From: Candidatus Microgenomates bacterium
GTDB taxonomy: Bacteria; Patescibacteriota; Microgenomatia; UBA1406; GWC2-37-13
Direction of reading: 5' to 3'
DNA length: 7,347 nucleotides
Assembly (NCBI GenBank): GCA_015491205.1
Contig: WFWI01000057.1
Location: forward strand, 1-7,347
This document shows positions 1-6,125 of the stretch, one piece after another. The notes below the pieces were generated by a model that saw nothing but the letters and a program-made list of their open reading frames with translations, had not been told where the DNA came from and ran no database searches. Position 1 is the stretch's first letter. Each line of letters begins with the position of its first letter. Position numbers and translations under genes: made by a program.

Positions 1-497
1 ACTGAGAGCTCATGTTCACCTTGTGGCACATCAACAAGTTTTAAAGGCGCGATTCCTTTTTCATCATTGTTAAGGTATACAATTGCTCCAGCTGGTTCTG
101 TTTGGACAAAAATTTCTCCTGTTCCTTTTTTCCCTTTTTTCTTTAACTTTTCAACATAAAAAATTTCACCAGCTGTGCTTACATCAGAACTTCCAAGGTC
201 AAAGGAGACAAAGGTTAAAGAATTTGGAGTGACTTTGATTTTCCCTTTCCAGCTGGCAGTGTCAGTTGCCACACCTTCTGGGATAAGCTTTATTAAGTGC
301 TCTCCCGCTTTTATTTTGTCTGCTTTTACCGGAGTTCTTCCAATCATAAGATCATTTAAAAATACGCTTGCTTCGGGCGAAGAAAGTACTGTTAACTGTC
401 CAAATTTATCTTTTGATTTAAAAAAGAAAAATTTAGCAGCTAAAAAAATTCCAAAACCAATTGATAGAATAAAAAGTAAAAGAAGTTTCTTTTTCAT
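1..497 (-). CDS. PEGA-domain surface protein, N-terminal part (C-terminus beyond window)
   Basis: Reading from the ATG at 497-495, the minus strand is open for 165 codons to the window edge, so the C-terminus is missing. The protein begins with a Lys-rich MKKK and a hydrophobic stretch (about residues 4-26), which is a signal peptide or membrane anchor. No lipobox cysteine is visible. Two PEGA-like repeats follow. The first is at about residues 34-100, with SSPEASVFLNDLMIGRTP and then an AGEHLIKL strand. The second starts at about residue 127, with TEPAGAIVYLNNDEKGIAPL and then VPQGEHEL, and is cut by the edge. The alternation of P-x-[AG]-A-x-V-x-[LV]-[ND] with a later G-x-H motif is typical of PEGA, a small beta-rich extracytoplasmic domain found in surface and S-layer-associated proteins. 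Its ligand is unknown. The gene is divergent from the DUF763 gene with only 20 bp between start codons, and no Shine-Dalgarno precedes its ATG. The family call is fairly firm; the function is not. Confidence 0.8.
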   Translation of the reverse strand, partial: MKKKLLLLFILSIGFGIFLAAKFFFFKSKDKFGQLTVLSSPEASVFLNDLMIGRTPVKADKIKAGEHLIKLIPEGVATDTASWKGKIKVTPNSLTFVSFDLGSSDVSTAGEIFYVEKLKKKGKKGTGEIFVQTEPAGAIVYLNNDEKGIAPLKLVDVPQGEHELS

Positions 498-517
498 AGA
501 GAATATTTTATAAAAAA
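498..517. promoter_or_regulatory. 20-bp divergent intergenic region, possible overlapping promoters
   Basis: The start codons of the PEGA gene (minus) and the DUF763 gene (plus) face away from each other across 20 bp, of which 18 are A or T. It contains -10-like words on both strands: TATAAA at 509-514 on the plus strand and TATAAA at 512-507 on the minus strand. I found no convincing -35 box at normal spacing for either. Neither gene has a purine-rich ribosome site here, so any transcript starting in this gap would be leaderless or nearly so. Alternatively, the promoters lie inside the opposite gene. Confidence 0.3.
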
Positions 518-1696
518 ATGACAAATAATTCAGCTGTTGTCAGGTCAATTGCTACCTTTACTTTAGATACAGGTAAGTGCCCTCCTTGGCTTTTTAAAAG
601 GATGGTCCGTTTAGCCAGAGTTATTGCTATTGCGATTATCGAAGAGTTTGGGAGTGAGGAGTTTTTAAGGAGGCTGGCTGATCCTGTGTGGTTCCAATCT
701 TTTGGCACGCTTTTGGCCTTTGATTGGAATGCATCAGGTTTGACTACCACGACTTTGGGAGCTTTGAAGGTAGCTTTAAGGGGCTTGGAGAAGGATTTGA
801 ATGTTTTTGTCTGTGGAGGAAAGGGAAGGGTTTCAAGAAAAACTCCTGATGAAATACTTTTTTGGAGCGATAAGTTGGGGTTGTCCCAAGAATCCTATGA
901 AAATTTAGTTAAAGCTTCAAAGCTTTCTGCTAAAGTTGATAACACTTTGGTTCAAGATGGCTTTGTTCTTTACCATCACAATTTCATCTTTGACAGGCAG
1001 GGCAATTGGGTGGTTGTACAGCAGGGGATGAACACCTCCCTTTCAAAAGCCAGGCGGTACCACTGGTTTAGCAAGTCTGTGAAAGATTTTGTTGAATTGC
1101 CGCATTCTGGGATTCAAAGCGAGGCAACTTTAAAGCAGGTTTTTAATCTTATCCTTCCTGAGGCAAAGAAAAACAAGGAGGGGTTGCTTGAGCTTGTAAA
1201 GGAGAAAAGGGAGCTTTTTTACGAGATAAAGCGGATTCAGAATTTAAAAACAGGCTATCAGTTGAACCTTTTGGAGCTGTCAGAACAAGATTTTTCTTTC
1301 CACCCCATAGAGCTTGAGAATTTTTCTTTAAAAGAGAAGTTTCTACCTGCCTTTTTAAAAGAGGCCTTTTCAGACAGCCGGGTTTTAAAGGCAATAGAAA
1401 TGGCAGCTAGTAAGGAGCCAAAATCCTTTGAGTCTTTGGTTTTAACCCGCGGCATTGGGCCAAAGACAATACGAGCATTGTCTTTGACAGCTGAGCTTAT
1501 TTTTGGAGCCAAACCTTCTTGGGAAGATCCAGTGCGTTACTCTTATGCTTTTGGAGGAAAGGATGGAGTGCCTTATCCTGTGGAGAGAAAAGAATATGAT
1601 AAAATAATTGAGGTTTTAGAGCTAGCAATTAAGAAATCAAAACTGAGCTTTTCGGAGAAGAATATAGCTTTGTATAAGGTTGAGCGTTTGTTTTAA
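518..1696 (+). CDS. DUF763 family protein with helix-hairpin-helix motif
   Basis: This 392-residue protein matches what I recall of DUF763 over its whole length, a family shared by archaea and some bacteria with no established function. Family-like blocks, in order, are TGKCPPWLFKRMVRLAR (19-35), a FLRRLADPVWFQ block (49-60), FDWNASGLTTTTLGALK (68-84), CGGKG (99-103), SAKVDNTLVQDG (137-148), VQQGMN (167-172) and ARRYHW (178-183). A more variable, Lys/Glu-rich helical middle lies at about 200-300. The C-terminal part has RGIGPKTIRAL (311-321), a helix-hairpin-helix signature usual in DNA-binding proteins, followed by FGGKDGVPYPV (345-355). The start is preferred because the first conserved block begins near residue 9. 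No Shine-Dalgarno is present. argS follows after 6 nt, so co-transcription is likely. The invariant Gly, Lys, Gln and Asp clusters suggest an enzyme or a nucleic-acid-binding protein, but that is inference. Confidence 0.88.
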   Translation: MTNNSAVVRSIATFTLDTGKCPPWLFKRMVRLARVIAIAIIEEFGSEEFLRRLADPVWFQSFGTLLAFDWNASGLTTTTLGALKVALRGLEKDLNVFVCGGKGRVSRKTPDEILFWSDKLGLSQESYENLVKASKLSAKVDNTLVQDGFVLYHHNFIFDRQGNWVVVQQGMNTSLSKARRYHWFSKSVKDFVELPHSGIQSEATLKQVFNLILPEAKKNKEGLLELVKEKRELFYEIKRIQNLKTGYQLNLLELSEQDFSFHPIELENFSLKEKFLPAFLKEAFSDSRVLKAIEMAASKEPKSFESLVLTRGIGPKTIRALSLTAELIFGAKPSWEDPVRYSYAFGGKDGVPYPVERKEYDKIIEVLELAIKKSKLSFSEKNIALYKVERLF

Positions 1697-1702
1697 TCTA
1701 TT

Positions 1703-3451
1703 ATGGTAGATTTAGAGAAAGTCTTAAAACAGGCAGAAAAGGAGACCTTTGGTTATTATCTTAAAAAATTGATAAAGGAGAAAACTGAGAAGGTCTTTAA
1801 AATTGACATAAAGCTTGAAGATTTTGAATTATCCCTTCCCAAAAACTTTTCCTTTGGAGATTATGCCAGCAACGTTGGGTTTAAATTAGCTTCTCTTTTA
1901 AAAAAGAATCCGTTTGAGATAACAAAAATTTTGGCAGAAAAAATAAAAGATGAAAAAATCTCAAAGATTGAGCCAGTAGGTGGGTATTTGAACTTTTTTT
2001 TAAAGGAGAGAGTTTTGTTTGATAAAGCTAAGAAAGCAGCTTCTTTAGAGAATTTTTTTCAAAAAAGAAAGGGGCTTTTGCTCTTGGAGTTTGGTCAGCC
2101 TAATACCCATAAGGATCCTCATATAGGCCACCTTTTTTCCTATATTTTGGGAGAGTCCTTGGTTAGGATATTTGAGAATATTGGATTTGAGGTTAAACGG
2201 GCAAATTATCAAGGTGATATTGGGCTTCATGTAGCAAAATGTCTTTTTGGAGTTTTGCAAAGAAGGGAGGAGTTTGAAAAGCTTGAGGAGGATCCCTCAC
2301 AAGATTTTGAGGCCTTCAAAAAAAAGGCTGCCTTTTTGCAAAGCTGTTATGTTTTAGGAAGCAAGGCTTATGAGGAGGATTCTAAGGCAAAAGAGGAAAT
2401 CTCCAGAATAAACAAGGCAATATACAAGCGATCCGATCCTGAGATTGTTGAGCTTTGGGAGGTTACCCGAGGCTGGAGCGTAGAGTTTTATAAAAAATTT
2501 GAAAAGATCCTGGGCGTTTTTTATGACCGATATTATTTTGAAAGCGAGGTCTGGCAGGAAGGGAAAAGAATAGTTGAAAAAAACTTAGAAAAGGTTTTTG
2601 AAAAAAGCCAGGGAGCTATAGTTTTTAAAGGTGAGAGGCAGGGCCTTCACACGCGCGTTTTTATTACAAAGGAAGGAAACCCCACCTATGAGGGAAAGGA
2701 GATTGGTCTTATAAGCTTTAAGCTCAAGGAGTTCTCGCCTGACTTTTTGGTTGTTACCACTGCTAAAGAGCAGGCAGAGTATTTCAGGGTTGTAGCAGAG
2801 GCTGCTGACAAAATTTTCCCATCTTTTAAGGCTAGATTCAAGCACGTGCCCTTTGGAATGGTTAATTTAAAAAAAGGAAAGATGTCCTCAAGGGAGGGAA
2901 ATATTATTTCTGGTGTATCCCTTTATGAGAGAGTGAAGAAAGAGATTAAAAGGGCTTATGATGTTGATGATAATACTGCTTCAAGAGTGGCTTTGGCTGC
3001 CATAAAGTACTCGTTTTTGAACTTGGAGGCAGAGAAGGACATGGTTTTTGATATTGAAGAGAGCATAGCCAAGGAGGGGAATTCTGGGCCTTATCTTTTA
3101 TACACTTTTGTAAGAATAAGAGCTTTGCTTGAAAAAACAAAAGAAGATATTAAAGAGCTTGAGATCTCGCAAGTCTGGGAGGAGATGGAAGAGGAAGAGA
3201 GAGAGCTTTTAAGGCAGATTTTTCATTTTGATGAAATTGTTTTGAAAGCAGCGCAATCTTTTTCTCCTCATTATATAGCCAATTTTCTTTTTGAAACTGC
3301 TCAGCTTTACAATAAAATTTATCAGAATTACCCAGTTTTGAAAGCAAATAATAATTTAAGAAAGATTAGGCTTTTTTTGTCAGATTCATACAAAAAAATC
3401 TTGGAAAAAAGTCTTTATCTTTTGGGAATTGAGACGGTTGAGAAGTTATGA
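1703..3451 (+). CDS. argS: Arginyl-tRNA synthetase (arginine--tRNA ligase)
   Basis: This cytoplasmic class I aminoacyl-tRNA synthetase charges tRNA-Arg with arginine using ATP. At 582 residues it is of normal length. The N-terminal additive domain (about 1-115) includes the usual FSFGDYASNVGFKLA stretch (49-63). The catalytic domain carries the HIGH motif intact at 140-143, within EFGQPNTHKDPHIGHL, followed by a YQGDIGLHVAKC block. The KMSKS loop is KMSSR at 393-397. The C-terminal DALR anticodon-binding domain begins around GPYLLYTFVRIRALLEK (463-479) and runs to a typical LLGIETVEKL end. The gene starts 6 nt after the DUF763 stop, with no recognisable Shine-Dalgarno. It ends in TGA, and the conventional C-terminus supports TGA as a true stop. 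The PNTHKDPHIGH version of the active-site region differs from that of E. coli and, from memory, resembles Patescibacteria sequences. All key motifs are present and I see no sign of damage. Confidence 0.97.
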   Translation: MVDLEKVLKQAEKETFGYYLKKLIKEKTEKVFKIDIKLEDFELSLPKNFSFGDYASNVGFKLASLLKKNPFEITKILAEKIKDEKISKIEPVGGYLNFFLKERVLFDKAKKAASLENFFQKRKGLLLLEFGQPNTHKDPHIGHLFSYILGESLVRIFENIGFEVKRANYQGDIGLHVAKCLFGVLQRREEFEKLEEDPSQDFEAFKKKAAFLQSCYVLGSKAYEEDSKAKEEISRINKAIYKRSDPEIVELWEVTRGWSVEFYKKFEKILGVFYDRYYFESEVWQEGKRIVEKNLEKVFEKSQGAIVFKGERQGLHTRVFITKEGNPTYEGKEIGLISFKLKEFSPDFLVVTTAKEQAEYFRVVAEAADKIFPSFKARFKHVPFGMVNLKKGKMSSREGNIISGVSLYERVKKEIKRAYDVDDNTASRVALAAIKYSFLNLEAEKDMVFDIEESIAKEGNSGPYLLYTFVRIRALLEKTKEDIKELEISQVWEEMEEEERELLRQIFHFDEIVLKAAQSFSPHYIANFLFETAQLYNKIYQNYPVLKANNNLRKIRLFLSDSYKKILEKSLYLLGIETVEKL

Positions 3452-3472
3452 GGCATAAATATCCAAATAGCC

Positions 3473-3495
3473 ATTCCGAACCCCGCAGGTTAGAA
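3473..3495. repeat. 23-nt hairpin-forming direct repeat, copy 1
   Basis: This is identical base for base to the copy at 3516-3538, with a 43-nt period and a 20-nt spacer. The unit begins ATTCCG and contains AACCCCGCAGGTT. AACC pairs with GGTT around the loop CCGCA, and the outer TTC pairs with GAA across a small internal loop, giving an imperfect hairpin over almost the whole unit. It is clearly more GC-rich than its surroundings. It lies about 20 nt after the argS stop. Its role is unknown: it could be a dispersed intergenic repeat, an RNA processing or pausing element, or a local duplication. Confidence 0.85.
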
Positions 3496-3515
3496 GCGGA
3501 TTGGCGTAACGATCT

Positions 3516-3538
3516 ATTCCGAACCCCGCAGGTTAGAA
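3516..3538. repeat. 23-nt hairpin-forming direct repeat, copy 2, abutting the radA start
   Basis: This second perfect copy of the 3473-3495 unit ends immediately before the ATG at 3539. Its AGG at 3530-3532 sits 6 nt upstream of that ATG and is the only Shine-Dalgarno-like element near it. Folding of the AACC/GGTT hairpin would partly hide this AGG, so the repeat could affect radA translation if 3539 is the real start. After the repeat, the two copies share only GGA (3498-3500 and 3541-3543). Regulation by this element is inference; the repeat itself is directly visible. Confidence 0.85.
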
Positions 3539-4843
3539 ATGGAAAAGTTTGTTTTGTTGGGTATGAGATATGAGTGTTTAAATTGTGGCTCTAAATTTTC
3601 CTCTTGGTTTGGGAGGTGTCCTGAATGTGGGGAGTGGAATACAATTGAGGAGGTAGCAGAAGATAAAAAGCAAGTCTCGAAAGCAAGGTCCGATCCAGCA
3701 AAGGCTGTTTCAATAAAAGAGCTTGGGAAAACTGGCAGGTTAAAAAGGCTAAAGACTAGAATAGAAGAATTTGACAGGGTTTTAGGCGGAGGGTTTGTTC
3801 CTGGGGAGGTGATTCTTTTAACTGGCGAGCCTGGGATTGGTAAATCTACTCTTCTTTTAAAAGTATCTTCAAAGCTCAAGAGCCTTTATGTTTCGGCGGA
3901 GGAAGCGCTTTCTCAAGTAAAACACAAGGTTGAGCGTTTTTCTTTAAAAAGCCAAGCTCTTTTTTTTACCGAGGAAAAGGAAATAGAAAAAATCCTTTCC
4001 TTGGTTGAGAAGGAGGATTTTGAGCTGGTAGTTATTGACTCTCTCCAGACAGTTTTTTCGAAATCCCTTGTCTCGCCAGCCGGTTCCATCGGGCAGTTAA
4101 AAGCAGTTTTGCAGCTTGTTTTGGAGACAGCGAAAAAGAAGCAGATTGTCTTTGTATTGGTTGGGCATTTGACAAAGTCAGGCGAGTATGCTGGCCCCAA
4201 GACGTTGGAGCACATGGTTGACTGTGTGTTATATATTGAAGGAGACAGACATTTGCCTGTAAGAATCCTTTCCTCCAGCAAAAATCGCTTTGGCCCGACA
4301 GATGAGATTGGGATGTTTGAGATGGGGAGGGAAGGGTTCAAAGAGTTTTTTGACCCTCTTGTTTTTTTGGATGAAGGTGAGAATGAAAAGATTGGGAGTG
4401 CCCGCGTGGCAGAGCTTAAAGGTCCAAGGATTTTGTTTTACGAGGTTCAGGCCTTGGTTGTACCGACCTTTTTAGCAGTGCCTCGCCGGGTGGTCAAAGG
4501 CGTAGATCAAAAACGGGTGCTTTTGCTTTTGGCTGCTTTGCGCAAGTACCTTAAGGTTCCTTTGGAAAAGTTTGATATTTACATTAGCGTTGTGGGAGGG
4601 GTTAATCTAATTTCTCCTTTGGCAGATCTTGGAATAGCCGCTGCTATTTTATCCTCTTTAAAAAACAAAAAGATTTCGACAAAACATCTTTTTGTGGGAG
4701 AGGTTGATCTTTTAGGGAGAGTGAGAAAAGAGAGGTTTATAGACAAAATTGAAAAAGAGGCTAAGAGGTTAAAGTTTTCTAAGGTTTTTTCTTATAAAAA
4801 CATGCCTGATCTTAAGGCTTTGCAACGAGTAGCAAATTTTTAA
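3539..4843 (+). CDS. radA: DNA repair protein RadA (Sms)
   Basis: RadA/Sms is a bacterial RecA-related ATPase and helicase that drives branch migration of recombination intermediates in DNA repair. Features are in the expected order. A C4 zinc finger has Cys 13, 16, 27 and 30 (CLNCGSKFSSWFGRCPEC). The ATPase core has Walker A GEPGIGKST at 96-104, Walker B LVVID at 163-167 and the RadA-specific KNRFG at 248-252. A C-terminal Lon-protease-like domain (about 287-434) includes PRRVVKGVDQKR, VVGGVNLISPLADLGIA and GEVDLLGRVR. The length of 434 residues is slightly below the usual 450 or so. Two starts are possible: ATG 3539, with a weak AGG six bases upstream inside the repeat, or ATG 3563 (Met9, just before the zinc finger), which has no good ribosome site. 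The gap from argS is 87 or 111 nt, the largest on this strand, so radA may have its own regulation. Confidence 0.96.
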   Translation: MEKFVLLGMRYECLNCGSKFSSWFGRCPECGEWNTIEEVAEDKKQVSKARSDPAKAVSIKELGKTGRLKRLKTRIEEFDRVLGGGFVPGEVILLTGEPGIGKSTLLLKVSSKLKSLYVSAEEALSQVKHKVERFSLKSQALFFTEEKEIEKILSLVEKEDFELVVIDSLQTVFSKSLVSPAGSIGQLKAVLQLVLETAKKKQIVFVLVGHLTKSGEYAGPKTLEHMVDCVLYIEGDRHLPVRILSSSKNRFGPTDEIGMFEMGREGFKEFFDPLVFLDEGENEKIGSARVAELKGPRILFYEVQALVVPTFLAVPRRVVKGVDQKRVLLLLAALRKYLKVPLEKFDIYISVVGGVNLISPLADLGIAAAILSSLKNKKISTKHLFVGEVDLLGRVRKERFIDKIEKEAKRLKFSKVFSYKNMPDLKALQRVANF

Positions 4844-4849
4844 TATAAT
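4819..4849 (+). promoter_or_regulatory. Possible promoter for the 4860 membrane-protein gene
   Basis: A perfect TATAAT lies at 4844-4849, right after the radA stop codon. A TTGCAA at 4819-4824, inside radA, could be a weak -35 box, but the 19-bp spacing is long. Initiation about 7 nt beyond the -10 would leave only a few bases before the ATG at 4860. In so AT-rich a sequence the match could be chance, and read-through from radA is equally likely. Confidence 0.3.
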
Positions 4850-4859
4850 TGAGATTAAG

Positions 4860-6125
4860 ATGGAAAATAGCCAGCCAATTCATTCTAGACTTGAAGGACT
4901 TACTAATAGTACTCCTTTAAAGATCGATGTTTTTTCTGTTAAAGAATTTGATACTTCCACCCCTTTGCCTGCGCAAAGACAGGAGAAGAGGGATTATCTG
5001 GGTATTGGTTTAAGGTTATTTGCTGTTTTATTTGCTGCTCTTGTAGGAATTGTGTTTTTTAATTTTTCTAATGCAAAAGTTTTGAAGTTTGTCAAAGATA
5101 TGATATTAATGACACCTGAGGTTAAAACTTCTGTAAGAAAGCTTGGGGGCTCAGTTGAAAATTATTATAATTTTCTTTTAGGGAAGACTCCTTCTTCATC
5201 AAAGCTTCTTTTGCGACTTGATATAGATAATTTTGTTTCAGACCTTCAGGGCGTAGTGGCAGGAGCAAAAACAGAAAGACGAGCTGTTTTAAGCCTTGGT
5301 TATCAACCTATAGTTTACTTTAAAGATTTAGAAAACTCTTTAAGATCGAAGGAAAACGTTAATGGGGAAGAAAACGTGTTGGGAGAGAATGTATTTTTTA
5401 AAACCGAGGTCGAAAGATTATTAAGAGAAGGAAAGGAGCTTTCAGCTAAAATTCTTGATAATTCTAAAGCTGCTGGAACAAGACTTTCTGAATACGAGAA
5501 GTTTTTGCAAGAAAGAAATCCAAAGGTCGACAAGCAGGAATTTAAGCTTCTTTACAATAGAGCAAAGGAAGCAAATGAAAAAGCTCGTAATTTTATATCT
5601 CAGGCTGAAAAGACTGGGAACTACTACTACATAATTTACGACATTAACATAGAGCTTACCCCTCAACTTCTAAACTATATTGAGGTTCTAAAAAAAATTT
5701 CTGTTTCTTCTGACCCAACCCTTTATCTTTCTCAGCTTGATGACTTTCAATACAACCTTTTGAAACTTTCTTCAAAGCTAAAAAGAGTCTCCAGCAAAGA
5801 TCTGCCTTTTGGTCTTGAGGATTTGCACAACGATAATTTGCGCGTGTTTGAGCTCTTGGAAAGCAATGTTAAAGAAGTAAAAAGTGCAGTTGCGCAAGGA
5901 AGAAGGGAAGAAGTTTTGAGCTCTTTGCAGCGCCTTAATATGGCTCTTTCGCCAATTTATGAAAGATCAAAAACTTTGGAGATAAACTTTTGGCAGAACA
6001 ACCGAGCTTTAAGACGATACAAAGAGGTAGTTGAGAAATATGGGGAGTTAGAACAGGACCTGCAAGAGTATGTGTTGAAAAACCAAAATTTTTTATTAGA
6101 GCTCCTTTCACAGCTTATAAGCTAA
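4860..6125 (+). CDS. Unrecognised single-span membrane protein with long helical extracytoplasmic domain
   Basis: I do not recognise this 421-residue protein. It has a polar N-terminal tail of about 45 residues ending in a basic QRQEKR. One hydrophobic segment follows at about 47-69 (LGIGLRLFAVLFAALVGIVF), then about 350 residues rich in Glu, Lys, Leu and Ser. The basic residues before the membrane span predict the N-terminus inside and the large domain outside. No cleavage site is evident. Much of the outer part (about 175-260 and 300-421) looks alpha-helical and possibly coiled-coil, for example FKTEVERLLREGKELSAKI and LRRYKEVVEKYGELEQDL. There is no Cys, and no catalytic motif is visible. 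Its ATG is 16 nt after the radA stop, with a weak GAG 6 nt upstream. Its last 18 nt overlap the convergent methyltransferase gene. A structural or envelope-spacer role is possible but unproven. The long open frame with ordinary codon use supports a real gene. Confidence 0.8.
   Translation: MENSQPIHSRLEGLTNSTPLKIDVFSVKEFDTSTPLPAQRQEKRDYLGIGLRLFAVLFAALVGIVFFNFSNAKVLKFVKDMILMTPEVKTSVRKLGGSVENYYNFLLGKTPSSSKLLLRLDIDNFVSDLQGVVAGAKTERRAVLSLGYQPIVYFKDLENSLRSKENVNGEENVLGENVFFKTEVERLLREGKELSAKILDNSKAAGTRLSEYEKFLQERNPKVDKQEFKLLYNRAKEANEKARNFISQAEKTGNYYYIIYDINIELTPQLLNYIEVLKKISVSSDPTLYLSQLDDFQYNLLKLSSKLKRVSSKDLPFGLEDLHNDNLRVFELLESNVKEVKSAVAQGRREEVLSSLQRLNMALSPIYERSKTLEINFWQNNRALRRYKEVVEKYGELEQDLQEYVLKNQNFLLELLSQLIS

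Noticed and set aside
175..513. 112-codon plus-strand frame opposite the PEGA gene
   Set aside because: It lies antisense to a well-supported PEGA-domain coding frame and overlaps the intergenic gap; its translation has no recognisable features.
3449..3493. Read-through of the argS TGA, as in lineages that recode TGA
   Set aside because: The protein already ends in the usual ArgRS C-terminus (LLGIETVEKL), read-through would add only a short tail to a TAG, and other genes here also end in TGA.
3471..3496. Resemblance of repeat copy 1 (CCATTCCGAAC) to the conserved loop C region of 5S rRNA
   Set aside because: The match, from memory, covers only about 11 nt. The following bases do not allow the 5S helix pairing of TTCCG with CGGAA, and no other 5S helices are present on either side.
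3473..3500. tRNA T-arm on the minus strand (GGGGTTCGGAAT)
   Set aside because: The bases on either side do not form a five-pair stem, and no anticodon or acceptor arm can be drawn.
3473..3538. Two repeats with a 20-nt spacer as a minimal CRISPR array
   Set aside because: There are only two units, the spacer is shorter than usual, no cas genes are present in the window, and the second unit abuts a housekeeping start codon.
3473..3538. Integron attC-like or other recombination site
   Set aside because: GTTAGAA does not fit the GTTRRRY core, the paired sites are not in inverted order, and there is no integrase gene or cassette-like structure in the window.
3514..3879. 121-codon minus-strand frame over the radA 5' end
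   Set aside because: It is antisense to the zinc finger and Walker A regions and runs through the repeat; no independent support.
3913..4341. 142-codon minus-strand frame inside radA
   Set aside because: It is antisense to the conserved Walker B to KNRFG region of RadA, with a Ser/Thr/Phe-rich translation typical of a shadow frame.
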